This document shows positions 36,203-46,614 of a DNA stretch of 64,000 bases, piece after piece. The notes beneath the pieces are model-generated. The model was not told the origin of the DNA. It saw nothing but the letters and a program-made list of their open reading frames with translations, and did no database searches. How positions within the stretch are numbered: position 1 is the first letter of the stretch; the number at the start of each line of letters is the position of its first letter. This DNA comes from Xestospongia muta (taxonomy: Eukaryota; Porifera; Demospongiae; Haplosclerida; Petrosiidae): positions 8,296,923-8,360,922 of the forward strand of contig OY848922.1 in the NCBI GenBank assembly GCA_963693285.1, in the 5' to 3' direction. Made by a program: the position numbers and the translations under genes.

Positions 36203-39013
36203 ATGGTACTGCATTTCTCTCCTTTTTATGTTAAATTTATTACTTTTTTCTTTATTTTCTGCAGCAGTCCTTCAAGATAGTTAAAGATAGACCAGTCTGT
36301 GTTCAACAATCAGAAATACAACAACTTCTCAACTCTTATACCGACCATTCCCAGAGGCAACCATCTCTTGGCAAAGAAACTCCCGAAGAACTCATATTTC
36401 TACGAGAACTAGTCACAAATGGACAATGGAATTATGTTGAGGAGATGATACTTCCTTTAAAAGATCGTCCAGGCCACACCCACTGTCTGTACTTAATTTA
36501 TCGTCAATACTATATTGAGTTGCTTATAGGAGATAGTTCCTGTAAGGAGGAGTTGTTGAAGGAGGTACTTGTGAAGCTACGAGAGGTGTGTAGCAGTAAA
36601 GATGAGTATAGTTCTCTCTGTTATCTCCTAACGTTGCCATCGCTATTAAAACATCCTGACTATACTAATTGGTCTGTTGTGTCATCTCGAAAAGTACTGT
36701 ATGACCAACTAGTACAATTTTTATATCAGCATATTTATCTAACAAAATCTCCCCCTCCCACTACTCCACCCCTTAATCAAGGAGGTCGTTTAGTTCAATT
36801 ACTCGCACGAGGTTTGCTTTATGAACAATGTGAAGATATGTTCCTGAAACGTCACGGACTGAAACCCATACCATCTGGTCACATGTTGGATCTACTAACT
36901 TGGTTACAACAATTACCTGATAGTCTGTTTCAAACTCCGCCCACTGTTCTACCTATCAAGATAACACACCCCCTTGTTAAGTCTCCAAATCATACCAGTC
37001 AGAGTATGTTATTAACAAACAATACACAGGAACAACCTCAAACTTCTCCTCTCTCATACTCTGCCCCTGGATTATTAGATAATAATGAAAGGTGTCCTAA
37101 TCCTGACCGTGTCCTAACTCCACCCACTCATATTTCTAAATCAGGGCCATCTTCATCAACTCCCAAATATCCCATGAGTCGACAACCTCTCCTTTCAACT
37201 CCACCCACTCCAATCTTTCAAGAGAATTCTAGAGTAAGGCTTGACATTGTATCACTTCAACCAAAACTATCTCAACTCTCAGTCATTACAGATAAACAGG
37301 TACATTGTTATAGAGAACCAACATTATAATTCCTTTGTGTCACATGTTTCAATAAAATGTTTTATGTTTATGGTCATAGTTTGTTATATCAATTGTTTAA
37401 ATATCAAACTAAATATTACCAATGTATATACATGGACTTGTTGTGATATATATTATCTCTTATATGTAAGAGAGTGTATGTTGTTCCTTCCATTTTTCTG
37501 TCTATCCATTCATTGTTCATCTATATATCTGTCAATTTTTATTCATCTATCTGTCAATATTATATTAAATCAGTTATCCATTTCTTAAGTTACTCATTCA
37601 TCCATTGATCCATTCACTCAATACATTCGTCCATTCATAAATCCATCCATCCATTCATTATCTAATATAAAGCTTATTTAAGATACTGTCCATTTTTAGG
37701 TAGTACGTTCTGTAGCATTCTCTGTTAATGGAGATCAAGTAGCAGTCGGAGCCAATTCTCGTATACTTAGAATATTAGATACAGCACCTTTACTAACACA
37801 CACTGGAGATACTGGGTAAGTATAATATATACATGTACATTTAATATTACAATAAAACCCTTCTCTTTATTGAGAAGGGGACACCCTTTAATTAGGACAA
37901 TTAAAGTGATCATTTACTCCTAATGTCCTGATTATCTCCATATATACATATACATTATACAGTACAGACTGAGGTGACAATTTAGTTACCTAAATTTATG
38001 GAACCAAGCACTAAACTGGCATGGTTTGATAAATCTATTGATATTAGAATAACATTATATGTTAGGGAGTATCCTAATGTTTCAATAGGAGAACGAGCAG
38101 TTATCAGAAATACCTGATGTTGCTAAATATTACTAGTCCATAAATATATTTAAAAAATAATAGTTTAGTTATTTAAATATAATCATAACAAAGACAGATT
38201 TATAAGGGATATAAAGCTGTCTGTTACCATAATATCTTTGTCTCCAGGAATACCTTATTACCAGAATTATACCATCAACCTAAGTATCATCAGAGCTCTA
38301 TATATAGTCTTAGCTGGTTCTCAAATACATTATTAGCTTCTGGCTCTAATGACCAGTCTATTAAACTCTTACAATGTAAAGATGGCGTTTATACTAATGT
38401 GGGTGTGGTCTCAAATCTTGGTGGTACAATACGTGAACTATGTTTTATGCCATCTGTCCAACTCGTTAGCTGTGGGGGTGGTCCTCGTCCTTTACAATTA
38501 ATTGATATACATCAAGGCAAGATAATACAGGAGTTTAAGTCACAACAGACTCCTTTGCTATCAATGACAAGACTTGATGATCATACTATCATTACTGGTA
38601 GTGAAGATGCTATAGTGTCAGTATGGGACATGAGATGTCCACAAACTCATACTCAACATTATAGTTTATCTCATTCAGTGACATCATTGACACTATTTAG
38701 AGATAATCTGTCATGTGCTATGACATCTGGTGAATGTATTACGTTGTCTTTAACTAGAGGACAAGTTAGAACGAAATGGCAACCTCATAAAGAGGAATGT
38801 CGTTCGTTACGATATTCTCCTTGTGGACATTGGTTATTATCCAGTTCTTATGATGGTACAGTTTGTATTACTGATAGTAGTTGTTATAAATGGTCATTAT
38901 TGAGTCATCATGATAATAAAGTGATCCAGTCACGATGGCATTTATCAGGTCAAGTTATAGCTACTACAAGTACTAATAAAACAGCTTGTTTTTGGAAACT
39001 ATTAAATATATAA
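36203..39013 (+). CDS. WDR47: WDR47-like WD40 protein, 4 exons, about 647 aa
   Basis: WDR47 (nemitin) is a microtubule-associated WD40 protein of neurons and cilia in vertebrates. Exons: 36203-36229 (tentative), 36265-37299, 37700-37815 and 38248-39013; phases agree. The CTLH-like N-terminal half is clear (EELIFLRELVTNGQWNYV, SSLCYLLTLPSLLKHPDY, LARGLLYEQCED, LLTWLQQLPDSLFQ). The C-terminal half is a WD40 propeller (VVRSVAFSVNGDQVAVGANS, LASGSNDQSIKLL, ITGSEDAIVSVWDMR, RSLRYSPCGHWLLSSSYDGT, VIQSRWHLSGQVIATTSTNK). The LisH helix of vertebrate WDR47 is not seen. The Ser/Pro linker is much shorter than the vertebrate one (about 920 aa in total). The first exon depends on a 35-nt intron (36230-36264), which is unusually small, so the true start may differ. 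Confidence 0.85.
37490..37665. repeat. Degenerate CATC/CATT microsatellite in WDR47 intron 2
   Basis: Runs of tccattcattcatccatc-like tetranucleotides, imperfect and without coding sequence. Similar tracts occur in the CDK1 introns near 44.3 and 51.35 kb. Confidence 0.6.
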
Positions 39014-39289
39014 AGTGCTGGTCACTTTATTAATTATATTTAATTATTGTGATTAAAATTAATACTTGTTTTTTCAATAATGAATTACTCTCCATAACAA
39101 GATATTATATTATACTATTAGTGTATTGATTGACTAGTAAATATCTATGACAAAATACAATAGAGATTACCTCAAGTAACATGACATAATGTGATGAACC
39201 AGTATGATCACACATAGTACAATAACTAAACTAACTATTATAATAACTCACTACTAATATTGTAACACACACTATATTATTGTCTACTA
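39014..39289. other. Spacer between WDR47 and kelch-kinase copy 1 (convergent)
   Basis: It contains the 3' ends of both genes. Most of it, together with the last 90 bases of WDR47, is duplicated at 46.1-46.6 kb. Confidence 0.6.
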
Positions 39290-42200
39290 TTAAATGGTCT
39301 CATTGAAGTCTCTTATGATCTCAGACATTGTTGGACGTTCTCTACGATTCTCCTTCAAACATCGTTCAATAAGAGCTTTGAACATTGGCCGTCGAATACT
39401 GTTAATATGAAGTTGTCTCTGAGCTACCACAGGAATACGACAGATCATCATTTCAATCAAGACAACACCATAACTGTAAACATCCATTGCAGGAGAATGG
39501 TCTCTTGGTACACCAGCTTCTGGAGCAGAATAAACTGGATTACCTGGATTGACTGTTCGACCAATCATTGGTTGAAGATTAGCTGAACCATAGTCTGATA
39601 CCTTGGCTCTCCAACTGTAATCACCACGAGTAAGAAGGATGTTAGCAGTGCTGACATCTCTATGTAGTATTGGGTCTGGTTTAAAGAGGTGGAGATAGTT
39701 GAGACCACAGGCTATATCTTGGCTGATAGTCAAAACAGCAGGATAGGGTAGAGGACCAGTTTCTAGCTCTTTACGAAGGCTTGTTGGCATTAATTCAGAT
39801 AGGATGATAGGAGTACCCTCTCGAGTGGCTCCTATAAACTGGAGGAGATTAGGATGACGTACTCGAGCAGCAATCTCCATTTCTCGTGTAAAAACTGATA
39901 TGTTATATGATGACAGGATAACTTCATGAAGACATTTGGCAGCTACTCTAAGACCACGAAATTTAGCCACCTTGACTTCTCCCCAACCTCCTTTCCCAAG
40001 AACCTCGTCACTCATCTCAATTTCCTCTTTCCTCACTACCCAGTGAGACTGTTCTTGTAACTGTTGAACTTGTTGTTGAAGAGTGGATATAGTGTGTTGT
40101 CTTTGTTGAAGAGCAGATGTTGACTCTTGGAATTGTTGACGAAGATCTTCATGTTCTTGGCAAAGGTCATCACACTCTTCATGTAATGCTCTTTCCCTCT
40201 CTTGACTATCCTGTAGCTGTTGTTGTTCCCTCTCTTCTTGATCTTGTAGCTGTTGTTGAAGTAATCTTTGTTCACTCTGAAGTGTAGCTTGAGTTTGTTG
40301 TTTCTCTTGAAGTTCTTGATGTAGTTGATTTAGTTGTCTTTCTTTTGTATGAAGGTCCTCTTGAAGAGCTCTTGTCAAATCTATCTGCTGTTGTTTGGTA
40401 TCTTGTAGCTCTTTGTTGGTAACTTCAAGTTGTCGTGTTAATCGTTGGATTTCTCTATCTTTCTCTTGTGACTCTTGACATGATGAAGAAGAAGATTGAA
40501 GACATGTAGGAGATTGGACAGTACGTTGAGGTTGTCCATGTCTCCTAGAAGGTTGTACAGATGTTTTTTGTCTTTTCTGTCGAAGCTTAAGTTGATATAC
40601 TTCAGTTGACCTCAGGTTAGTTATTACATCTTTTAAAAACCATTGGTCATTATTACATACTACAGTGAGAGATATAGTATGTTACAATAGTATTGAGTTA
40701 TGAGACTAGCTTGTAATACAAACAGTTAGTGTGTCAACACTCCTATATCATACTGTGATAATACTGATAATGTGTGTGTGTACTATATAACAAATACTAT
40801 CATCAATAGACAGTACTTACTAAGTTCTATCACTGTAGTATCATTGAGTTTACCACAATAGTATCCACCAAATTGTATTACCCATACAGTGGTAGGTGAC
40901 ACATTCCATACTGAGAGGGAGTGGTCATATCTCTTAGTCACTGAGTCTGGTATAGTGAGCTATAAGATGGAATATAGTGTACTATATGACATTATAATAA
41001 TGATGTTATGATATTACTACTAAACTACTCATTATACATGTAACATCAGTGGATACATGTACTCTAGTAACAGACTATAACTTTGTATCAACTGGTAGAG
41101 TTGACATGTTACAAGACTTTAAAACATGAACATAAGTACTTATGTACAGTCTTTAATAACTGAATTACAACTATAAACAAATCAGATATTTCAAAAGACT
41201 ATACTATCATAAATGTTAACATACTATAGTGTCAGGACTACAGTTATAAAACCAGGTCATAAAAAACATTAACTATTATTAATTATAAAGTTTCTATAGA
41301 TGAGGGTTATTTTCAGAGGTCAAAGTTCAAATAGTCACACTTTATTATGTCCCCTCATACTGTAGATCATAGACATTAACTCACTTTGTGTTAGAGTTAG
41401 GTCACATGATAACTAGTAACTAACCTTTGTCCATGTCTTTGTATCAATGTTAAATAACCAGCTGTCATATGTCACTGATATAGCACCAAATCCACCCACC
41501 ATCATCAAATGTTGGTCACTGATAATAGTGGTAGCATAATTAGATCTCCTCTGAGGCCAATTCACTGATTTGGGAAGTGGTTTACTTATCTTCTCCCAGT
41601 GCTGGGTAGATAATACTCAAGTTAACATATTATACAATTAACATAGCAGTAATTAATACTGTATACTGGGAAATGTTTAAGAATATTGCTCATTTTATAC
41701 TTTATATGGATTTTAATTTAGTTACCATATTTCCTTAAATAAGACCTGGGACATCTATTTCAATATTCATCAACAACAGGGAAATTTACTATTTGAGGAC
41801 ATTGTCTAATCAAGGACAGTATTTAAATATAATTGTCAATCATTAAAGTTTCTAGAGTTAGAAGTGATTATGAACATTCCTGATAAACAATAGCTTTAAA
41901 CTTTGTATATCAGTTAGTAAATGATAGATCAAGCTTTGACAGGAGTTTTAAGTAAATATTACCTCCTTGTCAACTCAATTGTTTTAGGACTTATTAAACT
42001 TCAGCTATTAATGACTGATAAAAGATTTTTTAAAAATAAAATTTCTTCTTTTAAACAGAACAACTTGGTAATGGACAATTCTGTTAAGCAGACATTACAG
42101 CATTTATTCAAGGTCATCATCAATTTCATTGATATACAAAAAGGGAGGCTACTATTGAAGAGTGACATTTAGTCAAGGAAATATGGTATCACTATAGTTG

Positions 42201-43274
42201 ACTATAGGAATGTTTCAGTTATCATTATGACCTCTAAGTTGACTAAACAAATATTAACAAACAGTGAATCACTTGTTTATTAATAAAACAGTTCCTAATA
42301 ATAATATAAAGACACTATACTCTAAATTTAGTTCATTCAATATTCTCAAACTTTAAACTTGATTACTCCACAATACTATATAGTAACTAAATACTTTAAC
42401 TTAGTACATATTGTACTTACCACTGCAGTCTTTGTACACTGAGCAATATACACAGTGTTATCACGACCATTAGGAGTCTTACCACCAAATAACAGAGCTC
42501 TGTTATTTGGTAGTGATGTAAGAGTGAAGCTATCACAAGGAGGTGGGCGATTTCCACTTATATCTGGTGTTATCCACTGACCTGAAATACAAACAGTTAT
42601 AAAATTGTACTTGATGTATAATGTATTGATAACATGATATATTGATCTTCTTACCACTGGATAACTGATAGTAGTGGTGCTCATTAGTATTAACATTATC
42701 AGCAAGTGTTTGCTTATCACTATACTGAGCACCAGGTTGTGGAGAGGTAGGACGTAGACCAATACCACCAACTACCAGTAGATAATTCACTTTATTGAAA
42801 GTAAGAGATATCATTCCACAGCTCGACTTCATCATTGGACCCATACTTGGATTAGTTGGGAACAGTTCATTCCATGTAAGTGAATCTGTTATTAATGAGT
42901 GGAGTCTATTGTCAGAACACAGGTCATGATTACAATATCCTCCAAAGTAGTAGATCCTGTTACTGATAGCAGTTGAGGCATAACTATAGACACCCAGTGG
43001 AGGTTTTCCATTGGTAGGTCGTTGTTCCCACTTACCAGTTGGTAAGTGAAATAACTCAATAACAGAGGTCATCCTCCGTTTGACTTCATTATTATGTTCA
43101 CTAGGGAGACCATCTATATCACCACCCCACATGTAGAGGTAGTCACCCACTATATGTGTGGAGTGACTATCCCTCTTTGTAGGTACATAATAATCTGTAG
43201 AACATGACACACACACACATAACAATAGATAACTATTATAATAATGTAGTCAAACCTGATCTAGATGTAGCCAT
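39290..43274 (-). CDS. Kelch / coiled-coil / protein kinase fusion, copy 1, 6 exons, 801 aa
   Basis: Exons are 43256-43274, 42655-43194, 42421-42581, 41425-41601, 40821-40959 and 39290-40659; phases 1, 1, 0, 0, 1 all join (802 codons). Residues 1-345 form a kelch propeller (HSTHIVGDYLYMWGG, NRIYYFGGYC, YLLVVGGIG, RALLFGGKTPNG, HLMMVGGFG, VWVIQFGGYY). A Gln/Glu-rich coiled coil follows (about 400-555). The kinase is at about 563-801: loop GKGGWGEV, Lys in VAAKCL, HRDVSTANILL, DYGSAN instead of DFG, APE, and DVYSYGVVLIEMM. It looks TKL-like, with an unusual catalytic loop lacking the HRDLK lysine. There is no signal peptide, so it is probably cytoplasmic, and it may self-associate through the coil. 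Function is unknown; substrate recognition through kelch is inference. Confidence 0.88.
41724..42190. mobile_element. Non-autonomous DNA transposon-like insertion in the kelch-kinase intron
   Basis: About 467 bp bounded by ACCATATTTCCTTAAATAAG at the left and GTCAAGGAAATATGGT at the right (inverted 13 bp ACCATATTTCCTT). It has no transposase. The left part is present at the same intron position in copies 2, 3 and 4, with internal deletions, so it inserted before the unit was duplicated. Confidence 0.65.
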
Positions 43275-43480
43275 CTTTTCTACAGACACGCCCTTAATAA
43301 GAACCTCTCACTTATTTTAATTGAGGACAACTCACTACTTACAAGTTCCATCATAAAACAAGTAATCTTAGAATATACAAGTCATTTTATTTATTAGAAC
43401 TTATTCCATTCACATGTATTAGTGTGTGTTAATACAGTATACAGTTAATGAGACATAAAATAGTACTGTATAACATCTTC
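43275..43480. other. Spacer upstream of kelch-kinase copy 1
   Basis: About 200 bases between the kinase start and the end of the CDK1-like pseudogene on the same strand. It presumably holds the promoter; the equivalent spacer is nearly identical in copy 2. Confidence 0.5.
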
Positions 43481-44880
43481 TTAAGACTGCACTGTATCAT
43501 GTAGATCTGACTTGTCTAAATCACTGAAATAAGGATGTTGTATAGCAGTCTTTGCTGACATTCTCTTCCCAGGATTATAAACCAACATTTGCTGATATTA
43601 AATACAACTAGAATTAAAAGGATCACTCAACAATAACTTACCATTAATAGGTCACAGCCTGCTGCATCAAGTCGAGGACAAACTTGTTTTATTGTCTTAC
43701 CAATTTGGTTTAAAGTTTGACAGTCTGTTACATTAGGTCATGTTGTATCATTAGGTGTGCCCAAAATCCTACAGTGAAACTAGTTAAACCAGTTTATAAA
43801 ACCTGTTTGATAAACCTGAAAATTCGGAAAAGTTGATCAATTTCAGAGTCTCCTTGAAACAAAGGTTTTTTATTAGACATTTCATCAAATATACAAGCTA
43901 TACTCCACACATCAATGGGACAAGAATATCGTGCTGAACCAAGTAAGACTTCAGGGGCCCTGTACCACAGTGTTACTACCTGTGTGACTTAAAAATGGGT
44001 CAGATATATATATATATATATACATCATGGGTATATGCACGGACTGGTATACCAAAGGCTCGTCCAAGTCCAAAATCAGCCAGTTTAATAGCACCTTTGG
44101 CATCAATTAACAGGTTTTGTGGTTTTAAGTCACAATGAATAATACGTCGACAATGACAGAAAACTGTATCTTTGAGGATCTGGTAAGTATAACTCTATAA
44201 ATATAAGAAATAATGAAGTAAATAATAATATTAATAATAGAACATCTACAATGGATATGACTACTATAATGTATGTTCATTGTAGATTGTATCTGTATGT
44301 CCATCCATTGATCCATACATCCATCCATATATATGTTTGTCCATTAATCCATTTATCTATTCATCCATGTATCCATTTGTCAATCCATGTATCCATCTAT
44401 TAAATCATGTATCCAATATTACTGTGATCACTACCTTTAGTAATACTGGATCAATATACTGTCCAGCTGGAATAGTATCAAGATATTTCTTTAAGTCCAT
44501 ACTCATGAATTCAAAAACAAGATAGAACTTAGAATATTGATGGATTATTTCCTCAAGTCTATATGAGAGAGAGAAAGATTATTTTGGGCCATTCTATCAG
44601 GATATTCCGCTTACTTCACAATACACAGACACACACACTCTCACTTATATCACAACATTAGGATGTTGAACTTCCTTCAATATTGAAATCTCTCTAGTAG
44701 CTATACTGGGCACACCTCCTTCCTCACTCTCAAAACGTTTAAGGCCACAACTTACCAGTGACTTTATGTCTAGCCTTTATAACAAGTAAGAGATATAGTG
44801 TGACCGAAGAGTTACCTTGTAAATGATACCATAAATCCCTCCTCCTATCTTTTTAATCTTTGTATAATAGTCTATAAATA
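43481..44880 (-). pseudogene. Degenerate CDK1 copy A
   Basis: It aligns exon by exon with the intact CDK1 at 50.5-51.9 kb but is broken. The start ATG is ATA (IFIDYYTKIKKIG), and the glycine loop GEGTYG has become GGGIYG. The exon for the catalytic lysine has a net 8-base loss before ESEEEG (about 44733), destroying VALKKIRLE. The late exon near 43700 lacks 14 bases (CCATTTAGGAAAAT in the plus strand) plus one more. HRDLKPQN was changed little. It cannot make an active kinase; at most its first exon could be used as the tail of the upstream death-fold reading frame. Confidence 0.85.
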
Positions 44881-45534
44881 TGACTGCTCTTTCTTCAAAC
44901 ATGGAGAGTACTGTAGCTAAAATTTTCAACTTCTTGTGGTCTGAAGATACTGCCACGTGTACAGTAGATAATAGAGTTGTCTTCTTCTCATCTAAAGTGC
45001 CTTCTGGTCTCTCCATTTTATCAAGTGTTGCTTCACTAATACATCTTTCACTAAATAAAAGTTGGGAAACCTTTACAGGATTGATCAGAGATTGTGATAG
45101 TGGCTCAGTATGGCACCAAAGAATAATAGTTGCTTCAGTAGCCGAGGAGTCTAATCCTATAATTAAAAAAATAATGACACACACTATCTCATCAACCAGA
45201 TTCACTAACCAGTAGATGTACACCATTTTCTTAATACTACCAACTTATATTTAAGAGCAATAGTCATTTCTTTAATGACTTCCTTCCTTAAAGCATCTAC
45301 TACTTGTCTTCTGGTAGCATCAGGTTTGGTATCCAACCATAACTCAAACACCTTGGATGTTTTTTAAGTGGAATCTTCTGGTAGTTTGTGAAAATCATCC
45401 AACTTCTTAGGATCAAGGTCAAGTAGAATTCCTAACTGATGCCATTTACTACCAATGAGAATGTGTTCACATAATTCTTTAAGAGTTGGTTTCTCTTCTA
45501 GTATTCTCTCAAAAGAAAGACTTCTTGCAGCCAT
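44816..45534 (-). pseudogene. Death-domain + CARD-like exons joined in phase to CDK1 exon 1
   Basis: Exon 1 (45210-45534) starts with ATG and encodes a death domain (LKELCEHILIGSKWHQLGIL, FELWLDTKPDATRRQVVDA) interrupted by a TAA at 45364-45366. Exon 2 (44816-45156) joins in phase 1 and encodes a second death-fold, CARD-like helical domain (LSQSLINPVKVSQLLFSERC, TLDEKKTTLLSTVHVAV). It then runs without a break into the former 5' UTR and first coding exon of the CDK1 copy (YYTKIKKIGGGIYGIIYK), ending at a GTAACT donor. So the splice-ready frame is death domain - CARD-like - CDK1 N-lobe start. With the nonsense codon it is called a pseudogene, but an alternative start could still make the CARD-like part. 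Confidence 0.65.
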
Positions 45535-46097
45535 TGCCTCTTTTTCAAAGCAATGTCAAGAGGTGACCTTTTAGGATGTAGCCACACCTAAACTTTAATT
45601 CTTTAGGTTTATTGGAAGAACTGTATTCAAACAACGTCAGCTGTTGTTCTAAGAGATACAGTTACACATTGATATTAATACTTTTGCCATTAGCAGTAAG
45701 AACGCTATGGTGAGTGGATTAAATATCTATTGAGGAAGTCCTTATATCAACTATAGGATGTTCCATGGAAGTCAAGGTGCCACACCCAATATTGACCACA
45801 CCCACCTGACTCTAGGTGGTTACCTGAGTATATATGATCTTATCTTCAACTTCAGCTAGTTTCTTTGTGGAAATATAGGATATTTAAGGGACCATACCAC
45901 GTTAGAAGGGGTGTGACACTTTGTTAACAGATTAATGGCAAGAAAATTTATTAACTGTTTGGTGTTCTCACATAATAAACATCTTTTATTAATTAATACT
46001 TGACACTTCCTTTAATATAATCTACTAAGTAACGTTATTATAAGATTGAGTCCTATAATTCCGTACATTATAAATAAAAGTCCTCAATGATTAAGAG
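45535..46097. other. Spacer upstream of the death-fold/CDK1 chimera
   Basis: No supported coding sequence. It has a GC-richer segment with acaccca repeats near 45780. Confidence 0.35.
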
Positions 46098-46200
46098 TAT
46101 AATAAAGTGATCCAGTCACGATGGCATTTATCAGGTCAAGTTATAGCTACTACAAGTACTAATAAAACTGCTTGTTTTTGGAAACTGTTAAATATATAAA
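46098..46200 (+). pseudogene. Duplicated 3' tail of WDR47 (first relic)
   Basis: It nearly repeats the last 30 codons of WDR47 (IQSRWHLSGQVIATTSTNK, then the stop) and continues into the same 3' flank as at 39.0 kb. There is no upstream WDR47 sequence, so it marks the left breakpoint of the duplicated kelch-kinase unit. Confidence 0.88.
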
Positions 46201-46614
46201 GTGCTGGCCACTTTATTAATTATATTTAATTATTGTGATTAAAATTAATACTTGTTCTTTCAATAATGAATTACTCTCCATAACAAGATATTATATTATA
46301 CTATTAGTGTATTGAGTGACTAGTAAATGTCTTATGATAAATACAATAGAGATTACCTCAAGTAACATGACAATGTGATGGACCAGTTTATAATATTTCA
46401 TATCTTTTTGATAGTTCAATGAACACATTACCACTACTAACATTACATTAGTAGCTATAATAATATTCATTATAATATACAATAGTCCACACATAATCAA
46501 AATGTCCAAATATGGTAATATTATTATAATAATCACACATAGTACAATAACTAAACTAACTATTATAATAACTCATTACTAAAATTGTAACACACACTAT
46601 ATTATTGTCTACTA

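Noticed and set aside
40036..40275. Alternate-frame Lys/Asn-rich ORFs over the coiled-coil exon (also at 47361)
   Set aside because: Products of the CAA/GAA-rich coiled-coil codons read in another frame.
44337..44525. [16 protein letters not shown] ORFs in the CDK1 introns (also at 51285)
   Set aside because: They are translations of the ATCC-rich microsatellite plus part of a CDK1 exon in the wrong strand.
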